Shown piece after piece: positions 11,160-21,851 of a stretch of DNA of 64,000 nt (position 1 is the first letter of the stretch; the number at the start of each line of letters is the position of its first letter). The DNA comes from Aphelidium insulamus (taxonomy: Eukaryota; Aphelidiomycota; Aphelidea; Aphelidiaceae), in contig JAZDSV010000065.1 of assembly GCA_036784855.1 (NCBI GenBank), positions 1 through 64,000 on the forward strand, read 5' to 3'. The translations under genes were made by a program, and so were the position numbers. The notes under the pieces were generated by a model that did not search any database, had not been told where the DNA came from, and was given only the letters and a program-made list of their open reading frames with translations.

Positions 11160-11359
11160 AGTTTTTTCACAACCGCCTGTGCACTTCCAACGCGAATGAG
11201 GAAGTACGCACGCAGCTCGGATTACTGTGTTGGGGTATGCAATAGCTGGTAAAGGGACATGCGCTGATTGAATATATATATATATATATATATAAATCAA
11301 AATTCGTAGCTGCTCGTGTGCTGTATATTTTAGCTGGAGTGTTTCATGTGCTGGGGGAA

Positions 11360-13225
11360 CTATTGACCGCAGATAATATCCTCGATACTGCCGTTGTGTG
11401 ACAGCCTGATCGTTTTATAATCGTCAGAGAACACAACTTTGTAGTATTTGTCGCTACATGCTTGCTTGTTATCGTCAGCCTCATAGAAATCGACCAACGC
11501 GTAGTCGGCAAGTGGAATGTCCTTATATCGACCGCTTTCAGGATTGAATCGTTCGATATGGCTGCGAAGTCTATCTCCATTGCGCATTAATTCATATCCC
11601 CACTGCAATTGCGGCTTATCACCGCCAAGATAGAAATCTAAAAATCCACGCGTTCCGTACACAGCACCAACGTCAGGGTGGCACTGCTTTGGGGCCAACA
11701 TGTAACAGCACCGGTAGAATTCATTTTGGTAGATACGCTCGTATAGTCGGCCATCTGCTCCCTTAGACAGAGAAGAGGCTAGTACTCGCGAGTTGAACAG
11801 TTGTAGAACTCGCTTGAGTAGTGTGTGCGGTGTTTCGTTTGACCAATTCGTGATCGCCTTACTCCCGTCAACACCATAGACGGCCCCGTAGTACAGTTGA
11901 CGGTAGAAGATTCGCATAACTTCACTGGAGAATCTTAACGTTTTTTCATCTCGATCGGCTATGCAGATGCCAGCTTTGTGAATTTCAGGCAAGGTCGAAT
12001 CGCCCTTTTCCAACGGAATAGAATCGTGTGTAAGTAGCTCGTACATGATTTGATCAGCGTTTGCGCCAAGCATCTTCTTAATTTTATCGTACTTCACGGA
12101 AAAACATCTAGCGCTGCCGAAAAGACGGCTAAGAAGGTGTCCTTCGGCGATGAATCGTTGAATGCTGTAAATTCCCGTGAAATCGAAGGGCGTGTGCGTA
12201 AATTCGTAGCAAAAAGTGTGCAGCGCCATGTACACCAGTCCCGGATGGTTGTTGAGAAATTGAAAGAGGTCGCCGATAACATCCGGGACAAGTATTTCCC
12301 GATTGCGAGGTTGATATCGCGCAAACGATTCGACAAGATCGGCGCATTCGCCATTAGAAAACTTGATGTCGTCATAGTACCATTTTTCCCGAAATTGCGA
12401 TGGCGATGTTTCGTCTCCAACTGCCGATAGGCCAAACACACCAAAAGCCAACACTCGACAGCTAAGCGCCCCGCTCTTTAAATTCTCCCAAAAGGTTGTG
12501 TCGTCGTAAATTTTCTGCGTCTCGTCCAAAATTAAGATACAGTCGCTGTTCATAATTTGCGACACTGTTGAGCGCGTACGAGCGAAAATAAATTCATTCA
12601 AGTCCTCGCCGCGCTTAAATCCAGCAAAACTAACAAAGTGCACGGCTGTGCCACTTTTCTTCCAGTAGTTATACATGAGATTCGCCAGCGCCGTCTTGCC
12701 AGTAAACGAAGGTGAGGTGATGAGAAGTGTCATCATTGGATCCGACATTGTGTCGGCGATTTTGTTCACAAGTTCAGTGCGGGGAATGCAGGGATTTTGG
12801 TTGGCGTCGGGAAGACCTTCAAAAAGTGTCTTGGTCGCTGCCGGAAATTTAACCGGAGGAGAAGATGAGCCGCCACCTACTACACAATCAGACTCTAAAA
12901 TATAATAGACGACGTACTAGTGCCGTCTGTACAGAGTTAGACCTAGTATGACGGAATTGTGCTACTCACATTGCTGCGGTGGAGAAAATCTGATAATGAG
13001 CGGATTCTTCGATGAAGTTTGACCCAATGTCAATAAGTTATCCTCCAAATCGTACTGGCGCGAGTCGTCGGGAGAGTGGACGGTGACTTGAGAGGCGCCC
13101 ACGCCATTCAGCTCGGGCTGAGTAGTGCAGAGGTACTGGACCAGATCCATGACGTCGCCCATACCGTCGATGTTGATGCGAACCGGCCCACCGCCGCCGC
13201 TGTATCGAATCCACAGAGCTGCCAT
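11360..13225 (-). CDS. Crinkler-type (CR) effector: ubiquitin-like header, P-loop NTPase, REase-like domain
   Basis: Two exons are modelled: 13225-12970 and 12879-11360, with a GTGAGT donor and the acceptor chosen to keep the frame; about 591 residues. Residues 1-85 form a compact ubiquitin-like header (ALWIRYSG ... PLIIRF), the secretion/trafficking module of CR proteins. A Gly/Ser/Pro linker leads to an NTPase with Walker A TSPSFTGKT (Lys near 147) and Walker B CILILDE (near 204). The C-terminal part holds a restriction-endonuclease-like core: GFLDFYLGG, then WGYELMRNG and an RF-x-GRY stretch. Family knowledge: CR proteins are nuclear-targeting effectors or inter-organism/transposon-derived toxins. 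No classic signal peptide or LFLAK motif is present, as in many non-oomycete members. Catalytic activity is inferred. Confidence 0.85.
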
Positions 13226-13390
13226 TTTGAAACGATGACAGGATGAAAGGCGTGACGCGAAAAAATTTTCATCTTATCGGCGTTCTGATTGGTTGAATTT
13301 GATGCACGAACAATGGGCTCATCGATCACTACTCCTCGTATATAGGATTTATTAAAATTAGTATTATTAGAACGGAGTATTGTCCTTTTC

Positions 13391-14089
13391 AATCACGATG
13401 TCCGATCACACCTTAAAATTGCCGTAATTCCATATTGAGTTAATTCTCGGAAATGCCGTAAAATTGCTGCAATTTTAGCAGGACGCGCAATTTCGCGAGT
13501 GCCATCCGGCGCAAATTAGCGTAAAATTAGAGCTTATTTTTTGAGCGAGAAAACGGCAAAAAAGGGAGGCCGCAGGGTCAAGTCACTGAATCAACAGGCT
13601 GGCACACAAATGCTCTGTGGTACGCGTGTGGACGGCTCCAATGAAGGGTACACCTTTCTCACTCCTTCCCGGGTCGCCGCTGGGCGATAAGGTGCGATGA
13701 GGTGTGAGAAGAATGGTGTAGTGAATGATATACATGCATGTTGTTCGTATGCATATCCAGAGCTTGCACTCGAGCTGTCCTCGCCTTCTATATCATCCCT
13801 ATACGTGCCATGGCAGCCATCCCAGTTATCTGCATTGTCTAGAGACTTATTGACACTTCATTTCAATGTACTGAGTGGCGGAGCTCCAGGAGCATGAGCA
13901 CCAGGGGGCACACCCGGGGCGGCAGAGCACTGGGAATAACAGAAACAACCCTACAGGAGCACTGGAACACTGCATACTAGCACTATAGACCAGCACGATG
14001 CCTCAAGGGCACTGGAGCGCAAGGAAAATTAGCAATTTTTGGGGCGGAATTAAGGCTTATTTTAGCGAATCCAATCGGACATCGTGAAT
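13391..14089. mobile_element. Possible non-autonomous DNA transposon (MITE-like)
   Basis: TCACGATGTCCGAT at 13391 and its reverse complement near 14075-14089 face each other about 700 bp apart. Related subterminal AT-rich blocks with ttaaaattgc/attaaggcttattttagc character lie just inside each end. No convincing coding capacity lies between them. I found no clear target-site duplication, so the element is tentative. The rest of 13226-14600 holds nothing else I can support. Confidence 0.3.
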
Positions 14090-14607
14090 GAAATCGACAA
14101 TACTTCAGCGGCCATTAACTTGTGCAGCCAGTTCAGGCTGCAGGAAATGACATGACGCTGTCCGCAGAGAGGTTACTTATTGTGCACCGTCTTTACTTTT
14201 AACTTTTACTTTTACTTTTTACTTGACAATCAATTATTATGTACTTGTTATGCACCGTCTACGGATGGCGCCTTACAGCTCTGCTCGTTGTATAACCGCC
14301 CACAAGTAGAAGCAGAAATTGATCGCTTTAGATCCATCATGTATAACTATGTACTGTGCTGTAAAATATTAAACGTATCGTTTATATCGTCATCTACACG
14401 AAGCAGTGTTGGTTGGTCCTGCCGCATCAGATAGCTACAGATGATTTGGAATTGACTGAACGCCAAAATAGCGCTGAAATGCGCGTAGATGCAGCTCTAG
14501 GTGTGCCTGCTATAGAGCGCTGCATTTTGATATGCATCGGCATGAACGGTGCCACTTAGCCGCTGACACACGATGAAACAATAGGGGGTTTCAAACCTGT
14601 CCGACGT

Positions 14608-14689
14608 TTATCAGATCTGATAAGCCATATCCATGGCAACGGCCCTGTAGGTTTGAGCGCCCCCGTTTGCAACTTATCAGATCTGATAG
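14608..14689. promoter_or_regulatory. Two palindromic sites upstream of the Harbinger transposase
   Basis: TTATCAGATCTGATAA (14608-14623) is a perfect 16-bp palindrome. Its core, TTATCAGATCTGATA, recurs at 14674-14688. Facing GGTTTCAAACCTG-like and AGGTTTGAGCGCCCCC motifs lie at 14584-14665. They sit 55-136 bp ahead of the transposase ATG. By analogy with PIF/Harbinger elements, repeated subterminal sites like these could be bound by the element's DNA-binding partner protein. That role is inferred. Confidence 0.45.
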
Positions 14690-14743
14690 CCCTTAATACA
14701 AACGTTGGCCGTCGCTTTACATATCTCTTGCTTCTGCGATACT

Positions 14744-15993
14744 ATGCCCAGGACATCTAGTCGCCAGCGCATGCTGCAAGCTCTCGAAGAGGGCTTGCTG
14801 TCACTTGATGCAGGAAGCACGCTGTTTTGGCTTGTCGCTGACGCCTACGTCACAGTGCTGCAGCAACGTTACCTAACCGAGCGACAACCTGTACCGCGAG
14901 CGCCATGCCGAATCGAGTTTATACACAGTATTGATGAGGATCGATTCAAGCAGGAGATGCGAATGCTACCTGCACAATTTCAACAGGTTGTGCGATGTAT
15001 CAGCGACCATCCGGCTTTCCGGAATAGTTCAACCTGCGCTCAGGCGCCAGTTGAACTTCAGCTCATGGTGGCATTGCGTCGTTTTGGATCCTGCGGCAAT
15101 GCTGCTTCAGTTGGCATGGTCAGTCGATACTTCTGCATTGCAGGTATTAAAGTTGTGGTGCAGTTGACACAGCCATCAAGCTAATGCTTTTTGCAGAAGG
15201 TTCTGTAGTTCTGTACACAAGGCGGTGTACTTCTGCACTTTGCTCTCTGAAGGAGCAATATCTGTCATGGCCAGACGCTGCTGAACAACGAGAAATTAAA
15301 AGGCGCATTGAAGCAGCATCAAAGTTTCCAGAATGCCTTGGATTTATCGATGGTACGATTATACCACTTTGTACGAAACCTGCGTTACATGGCGAGGTGT
15401 ACTATACTCGAAAGGGAAACTATGGTATGGCCGCGTTAGTCGTTGCAGATGATTGCAAACGAATCCGATATCTGTACACCGGCTGGCCTGGTAGCGTGCA
15501 TGACTCCAGAGTTTACGATAATTCGGCATTGCGAACGGAGCCAGCAACCTTCTTTAATGGCGCGGAGTATTTGCTAGCCGATTCCGGATATGGGGCATCA
15601 GAGAGAATTATACCAGCCTTCAAGAAGCCATATGGAGGTGGTAGTCTTTCTCGCGAAAAGACAAAGTTTAACTTTGCACTCTCCGGGATTCGGGTTCGAG
15701 TTGAGCATGCTATTGGGGTTGCCAAAGCCAAATTTCAGTCCCTTAAGTTATTGCCCACGCTCATCAACTCCGAGACTGATTTGGTGCACGCTTGTTGCTG
15801 GATAATGGCTTGTGTGATATTACACAACATGACAATCACGGCAACAGACGAACCGGACGATTTATCTGATGAGCCAGATGATTTCGCTGTCGCTGTTGAT
15901 GATGCGGGTAATGCTGATGAGGACAGGGCGGCAGACCAGCGCGCGGGGGCAGTGAAACGCAACCGTCTCTTGACTATCATTACTGGTATATGA
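14744..15993 (+). CDS. PIF/Harbinger transposase (DDE superfamily, HARBI1-like)
   Basis: Exons 14744-15143 and 15197-15993 (53-bp GT-AG intron) give a 398-residue protein without stops. The C-terminal half is a DDE_Tnp_4 nuclease: D in GFIDGT (about 185), D in LLADSGYG (about 262) and E in VRVEHAIG (about 303), with the VHDSRVY signature between them. The N-terminal half is helical, as in HARBI1-like proteins. The C-terminus is acidic (Asp/Glu-rich). All three catalytic residues and the frame are intact, so it may still be active. The partner gene at 16026-16825 is convergent. Clear terminal inverted repeats were not found. Confidence 0.9.
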
Positions 15994-16025
15994 TAGATAA
16001 ACGGAATTTTATTAGATACGATCGA

Positions 16026-16825
16026 TTATTCGCTCAAAACCGTTTCAGTTACCGTTTGCACTTCATCCTCTTTGCTCATACCCGATGCCACAAGCTCGCC
16101 GATGAGCTGCCCGCGAATTTTTTTCTCTTCAATCTGTAACATACGATGACGATATGCTTCTTCAGATTTGTCTCGAGCCGTTTCACGTTCAAGCTGTTCA
16201 CGGCGCAGTTTTAAGGATTCTTCCTCGATTCGCGCTTTTCGCATGTCTGTCTCGCGTAGCAATTCCAGCTTATCTCTCTTGCATTGCGTCACTTCTGCGC
16301 TGTTACGCTGCAGCACGCTTCCAATATCCAATTTGTCTTTAGCTACAAAAGGGTTAGGGCGCAAGATAAGTATGTTTTGGCACATAATGTACCAGTCTGC
16401 TTATTACGCTTCTGCGCCTCCCGCTTAGGTTCACTAGTTTCATTCTCCGCTGCAGAATTTTCATTATTGATAGGCTTTTCCGCAAGTGGGGTCGGAGTCG
16501 ACGTCACAGTCAAAGGTGGAACGTTTGCCGACTGAGACTGGGTCATGAGCGCCGTGTAAGACGGAACATTTGTATGTTGTGATTGTGTCAGTAGCGCCAT
16601 GAAAGATGGAACGTTTATATCCTGCGATTGTGCCGTGAAATTTTCCGTTGTTACAGTATCAGCACCGTTAAAGTCATTCGTCCACTGCGGTGGCTTCGCT
16701 ACTGTGCTGCCGGACAAGTTTTCAGCACTCATTTGTTTGAGATCTCCAGCACGTAAAATATCATCCAGATCTTCGATATGGTTAATACCACAATACTTTA
16801 ATTTCAAGTACCCGTGTTGCTGAGA
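16026..16825 (-). CDS. PIF/Harbinger second ORF, C-terminal part (DNA-binding partner)
   Basis: Exons of about 16825-16393 and 16342-16026 join across a 50-bp GT-AG intron (KRNKQT to AKDKLDIG). The product has a Ser/Thr/Asn-rich middle with three imperfect repeats (TQSQ-x-NVPS, each followed by ALL/ALM or PLT). It ends in a charged coiled coil (RREQLERETARDKSEEA) like the tail of Harbinger Myb/trihelix partner proteins. In this superfamily two proteins act together: the partner binds the ends and brings the transposase to the nucleus. The Myb/trihelix N-terminus should lie upstream (16830-17140), but I could not model it, so the 5' end is open. Identity rests on position and tail character. 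Confidence 0.55.
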
Positions 16826-17487
16826 ATGTTGTTTTGCGACACAATATCCAGTTCGGAACTGACCATATCTATGCTAATTACCGCACATTCAATATTATAA
16901 AAATATCTTACTGCTACTGCCACGCGGCAAGAATAAATCAAAATTGACCGTTGAACTTGAATCGAGTGTCACCGGCGGGTTGACATTTGGTCAATTGCAA
17001 AGGTATGGGTGTAAGTGGAAGAAATATGGACACTTCTTCATTATTTCTTCTGCAAAGCATTATACTACAGGCAGTAATTAAAGTACATACTTCGCACATC
17101 ATCGCCAATTTCTTGAACTCCAAAGCCCGTAGGTTTTAGGGTTAGTGTGGCTCTCGTTTTGTGTGGCAATAGTGGCTCAGTACTGCTGTTTGTTGCGGGT
17201 GCCATAGCGGTGCCATCGGTGTACTACCCTAGTCTAATACCCTTCCCATGCTTCCCCTAATCTTCCAGGTTCGTGCAATGCTTGCTCCATCCTACATATT
17301 GGGTTGTTGTCGAAACTTTCTCGCGATAATCACAGCCAGCCAGTACTACCAGCGGTATACTATCATAAGAACATAACTTTATTTTATCATTTAATTGGTA
17401 CTGCCGACCATAGCATACACTAGCATGATAAGAAGTTGTCCAGCAGCACAGACATCAGCACGCAGAAATGATGATTTTGATTAGCAA
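16826..17487. other. Intergenic stretch, no gene supported
   Basis: This AT-rich interval may hold the missing 5' exons of the Harbinger partner gene (a minus-strand frame at 17123-16938 is open but unrecognised) and the promoter of the secreted-protein gene that starts at 17488. No tRNA, repeat or clear transposon end was seen. Confidence 0.4.
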
Positions 17488-20407
17488 ATGATGTTTACTG
17501 CTGTGGCCATTGGCGCCGCAATATTATTTTCAAGCCGCGTGCTGGGTGCCACGATATCCTTCGTCACAGACACGGCGACTGCACCGTCCATAAGATGGCT
17601 CAAGGTTCACCAAGAATGGCGGCGTGCCATCAATTTACTGGCTGATGGCGGTGCCGCCAACGTTCGTGCCGTGGCAACGACGCGGGGAACGGATTGTCTG
17701 GGTGGCCATCAGCGGCTGGTGACAAGCTGCGACACTGACGCGACACTGGTGGCACGGTGCAGCTCGCCATTCCACGGATGCGCGGCGGCAAACGCGGACC
17801 ATGTGGTGGTGATGACGCCGCGCACTGATCCGACGCTTATTGGTGCCGAATGTCTGGCTGTCTACTACTCCGTGAAAAACGCGTCCACGACGTTCGACGC
17901 GCTTCACACGCTGTACAATTGCGTGCTGCCAAATCTCGGGTTCCGATTCCTTCTGCACTACAATGGTACAATTCAGGTGTCTAACTTTGGTTGGCACTAA
18001 TGCTGCCTGCAGCACCCATCGTGCCATCCTTGGCCGCCATCAAGGCGCGATTGTCTAGCGCCAGCACAGAGCGGCTAAAGTGCAATGATGTGGCACCGCG
18101 ATTCTGGCATGGCAGGTGGCACACGCACACGCAGCATCCTCTGCCGCTGACAAACGTTCTGAATGGTTGATCATCTATTTTGTTGAAGTCCTCACTCACG
18201 CTCACCTTGTGGCAGGATGGACGGATGTGGCAGACTTGGGTTCGTGTCCGGAGTCGAGCGCTTTGCAAATTGTGTATAATAAGTCCCATTGCAGACAGCT
18301 GGGACCTGGTGCGAGACATGTTGCGCTGGCTGGTTGCAAACGGTCAGCGCTCGTGGGAGTGGGTGCTGTTGTGGCGGGTGTCGCGCGGCAACGTAGCGGC
18401 GCCGTGGAACGTACCTGATGATGTACGAGTTGTCGCCTGCGCACCCTGTTCACCCTGTGTCGCTCCTTTGGCGTCCAGTGCGGTGTGGATGCCCCGTTGG
18501 CTTTGATGCAGCAGCACAGCTTCATGCTGGTGAGAAGTAGGCTCACCGGCGACACGTCGCAGCAGGAAGACAACATTCGCGCTAATCGTACGTGTTGTGT
18601 CTATGTAGTCTAGGGAACACAAAGGTAATTATATTTGCAGTGGACTGGCTGATGCGAGACTTGGGCGCCGCATTTGTCAGCACCGAGAGCGGGAGCACCG
18701 AGTTCACCCGGCCATCTTGTGCCAGGTGAGCCGTAGCACTTGTGGCTTGTTAATGTCTCATTGCGGGGAAAGAATGCTGCAGCTTTTAAATGTCGCTGCA
18801 AAGCACCTGCTTGAAAACTACGGCGCCACGCTGCCCATCAAGATGCACGTGTCACAAGGTGCGTATATAATTAATGCAAAGGAAAACTACTTGTTACATC
18901 TCCCCGCAGGTCAGTGGTGCAGCGAGTACCGGGATCCGCGCCCAGGGCATGAAATGTCACGGCTCAACTTCAACTTTCTGCCAGCGATTTCCGACAGCAA
19001 CGTCGCATTCATGCCGCACACTGTGCAGCTGTACTCTGTCGATGATCCGACCCTTGGCGTGTATGGCAATCGGGATTTCAAGTTTGTCCGCGACTGGGCT
19101 GCGTGGGGCCGGTCTGCTGGCCGGCAAGTGTGGTGGTACCCCGAGACGGCCTACTGGTATGATCTGTTGTATATCTGTACAATGCATGTGTATGTATCAT
19201 GGCGTTTACTGCTGCACGCATGGTCAATTTTGATATTGATGTGCCGCTCTTCCTGCCGTACTATGCCAGCGCGCGACTACATGACTTTGTCCGACTGAGC
19301 GACTGTTCTGTTGCCGCCGCACCGCAGCTGCACGGACAAGTTGTATTCGAGTCGGGCTGGGAGTGGACGTACTGGCTGCAAAACAGCATTGTCGCTAATA
19401 TTGGCGCTGTCGATCCATGCGGCCAGCCAAACGTGCTTGACGCTGCTCTGAACCGCGCGCTGTCCGGCCTTACCCTCGGCGACGGCATGGGTGATGATAA
19501 TGGCCACACGTCGTCCGTGGCCACGTGGTTGAAGAGCGTGATGGATGCTCAGCGTCGGCTATTGGTGGTACCGCAGCACCTTCCAAACGGTGCCCAGGTG
19601 TCTGGGATGGCATACCTGGTCGGGCAGGACACATGGTCGGACTTTGGCTCGCTGTTCCAACAGTGCGTTGACACCCGCGACATAATGCATGTACAATAAC
19701 TGTGTTGCAGCTTGATGGCAACGCTGCCAAAGCGCGCCACAGGTGGAATGGAATTGCAGCTGGCGTGGCTGGCGAATAGCACAATGTATGCGGACCATAT
19801 CCGACCGCTGCTTCTCGACATGGAGGCGCAATTCGAGCCGATGGGACGCGAGTTTAAGCGCCGAATCGCCATTCACTTTGCCGCGGAAGCATCGAGTTAT
19901 GCCCGCGACATTTATGACTCGGCACTGATGCTTGGCTACCGCGCCCAGTTTGTCCGCCTGCTGTACGATGCAGCGTTCCTGTCCTCTGGTTGGTGCAGTG
20001 ATGTCCTTCCTCTTATTCACACCACAATCTATATTGATATTTCAGGTATCGGCGAGTCCGAGGCACTGTTGCAGTCAGCACACAAATTGCTGTTTAATAA
20101 GGCTATGAGCCTGGTTCGGCAACGTGAGAGCAAGTACCAACCAGCAGGTGGCAAGTCTGCGGCGCCAATGTCCCGCTGGAGCACCGCAAACGCCTCTACA
20201 GTGTACCCATTCAACGATCTGTGGACCGTGCATCGGCTGTACTTTTGGGTGCGCGAGTACAAGATCGCCGAGGCCCGGGTCAATATTCGTCACGGCGGTC
20301 TGTTGGCCGGCTGGCGCTGGTGGCACCGACTGCAACCCTGCTTCATGAACCGGATCAACCCGCTGACAGTTGTGTGGGGCGCAGACAGTTGGCCTGATGT
20401 TGGCTGA
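17488..20407 (+). CDS. Multi-exon secreted protein, probable glycosidase-like barrel (family not firmly identified)
   Basis: The protein starts with a signal peptide (MMFTAVAIGAAILFSSRVLG). Coding blocks follow in order, interrupted by short introns. 17488-17968: Cys-containing N-terminal domain. About 18010-18110 and 18180-18410: LVRDMLRWLVANGQ and SWEWVLLW. 18440-18530: FGVQCGVDAPLALMQQHSF. 18640-18727: DWLMRDLGAAFVSTESG. 18765-18860 and 18910-19160: NFNFLP and WWYPETAYW. 19229-19690: VNFDIDVPLFLPYY and FESGWEWTYWLQN. 19712-20407: ANASTVYPFNDLW. The repeated W-E-W, STESG and PETAYW motifs look like a TIM-barrel carbohydrate-active protein. From memory they resemble uncharacterised secreted bacterial proteins, which would suggest gene transfer. 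The boundary near 19160-19228 lacks a canonical acceptor, and the one near 19690-19714 implies a very short intron. The substrate is unknown. Confidence 0.55.
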
Positions 20408-20665
20408 TGCGTCGCCTCCTCGACATCGCAGACCTTCGGTGGCGCGGCATGTGGGGCGATCCCGCTGGACAACTCTGGCGGCCGTGGTGGCGAGACATGT
20501 TTATCGCGGTGGAGTGTCTATCGGTCCCGGTCACGGAGCCGCTTTACTGGTTCTCGCCGTGATGTGATGTGCAATATCCAGAGAATACTTTGTGGCTGTG
20601 AGATGGCCACGTGATGCTACACATTATGCAATAGACAATACACGCATTGCATATATGCAGCAGAT

Positions 20666-21851
20666 CTACTTTGCAAAGTAGTTAGACTTGCTCAGTGAGG
20701 GCACTGATTTGCCGCGTGCTTGCTCCGAATTGTCCGCTGGCCACAACATTGTGCGCAGAGGGGCTCGTGTTGGGGGCGCCGCCTTGGAATCCATAGTGGC
20801 AGCAACAACGGGAATTCGTAATGGTGCCGGCGGTCGCATTGCTGCTTGCATTGTGGATGGGCCATGCGCACTCCGGTGTTGCTATATGACAGTTATGCCA
20901 GATAGAGATACGTGAACATGGAAAATATACATGCAAGACGTATAAATACACTTCAACGTGCCTGTCCATCGTTCAACTGCTTGTGCAGCCACTCAATGAC
21001 TGCACAAAGATCTGTGTTAGTTATCGTAAGCAACCAAAACTATAATCACCATTCTTGTTGTCGGCAATCTTGCGAGTATGGGCGTCCAGGTCAGAGCGCA
21101 GTGACGCGATGGCAGAGTCGGCTTGGCGATTCTTCTCGGTCAGTGCGTCGATTTCTGAGCACTTTTGCTGCAACTGTTCCTTGGCGGTGTCCAGCTGTGC
21201 GCGACACTCTTCGACCGCCTTCTCCTGCTGCACCACGATCGAGTCCTTGAGTTTGGACTTGGCGGCCAGCGACCGGATTTCCGCCTGGCACTTGGCGATT
21301 TTTTCATTAGCCTTTTGCACTTCGGCCTGCTGTTCCTGCGCGGTGGTAGAGGCGGCCGAGTGCTGTTGCTGCAGTTGCCGCAGACTGTGTGCCAGTTTCG
21401 AGGCGTCCTCGCGCGCAGTCTCCAGCTCGGTGTGGGCGGTGTGCAGCTGGCGGTCCTTGCGCTCCAGCTCCGTCTCAATGGAGTCTCGCAGCGCCTGCAG
21501 TCGACTGTTCTCCTGCTTGCAGTCGGCCAACTCGCGGTCAATGGCGGTGCCCGAGTGTTGCTGCTGCATGTACAACTCTGACACGCGCGCATGCTCGGCG
21601 GCAAGTGAGTCCAGCTGTGCTTGGACTTGGGCGAGCTGCTTGGACGCCTGATGGTGCTGCAGTTCCAACTGGCGCAACAGTTCCGCGGTCTGCGCACAGT
21701 CTCGCCGGGCCTGATCTCTGGCAGCCACACACTCGTCCAGTGCGCGTGAGTGATCGTCGCGCATCTGCCGCACTGCCGCGTCGTGTTGCTGCTGCAAATC
21801 GCGGCGACACTGTTCCAATTGCTGCGAGTGCCGCACCAACTCGTATGGCCG
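20666..21851 (-). pseudogene. SAS6: SAS-6 3' half (coiled coil and C-terminus), copy 2, lacking the head domain
   Basis: A long uninterrupted coiled coil (21851-21037, about 270 residues, leucine/glutamine-rich heptads) runs into an intron (GTGATT...TTTGTGCAG). The next exon ends in NVIEWLHKQLNDGQ, the hallmark C-terminal segment of SAS-6. A further exon to 20666 may encode a tail ending SKSNYFAK, via a GC or GT donor. SAS-6 dimers form the nine-fold centriole cartwheel, so it marks a flagellated organism. The N-terminal oligomerisation head is absent: at 21852 the sequence switches to LINE. The coiled-coil frame is intact, unlike copy 1. I cannot find the 5' half on either side of the LINE, so this is probably a truncated gene. 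Confidence 0.6.
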
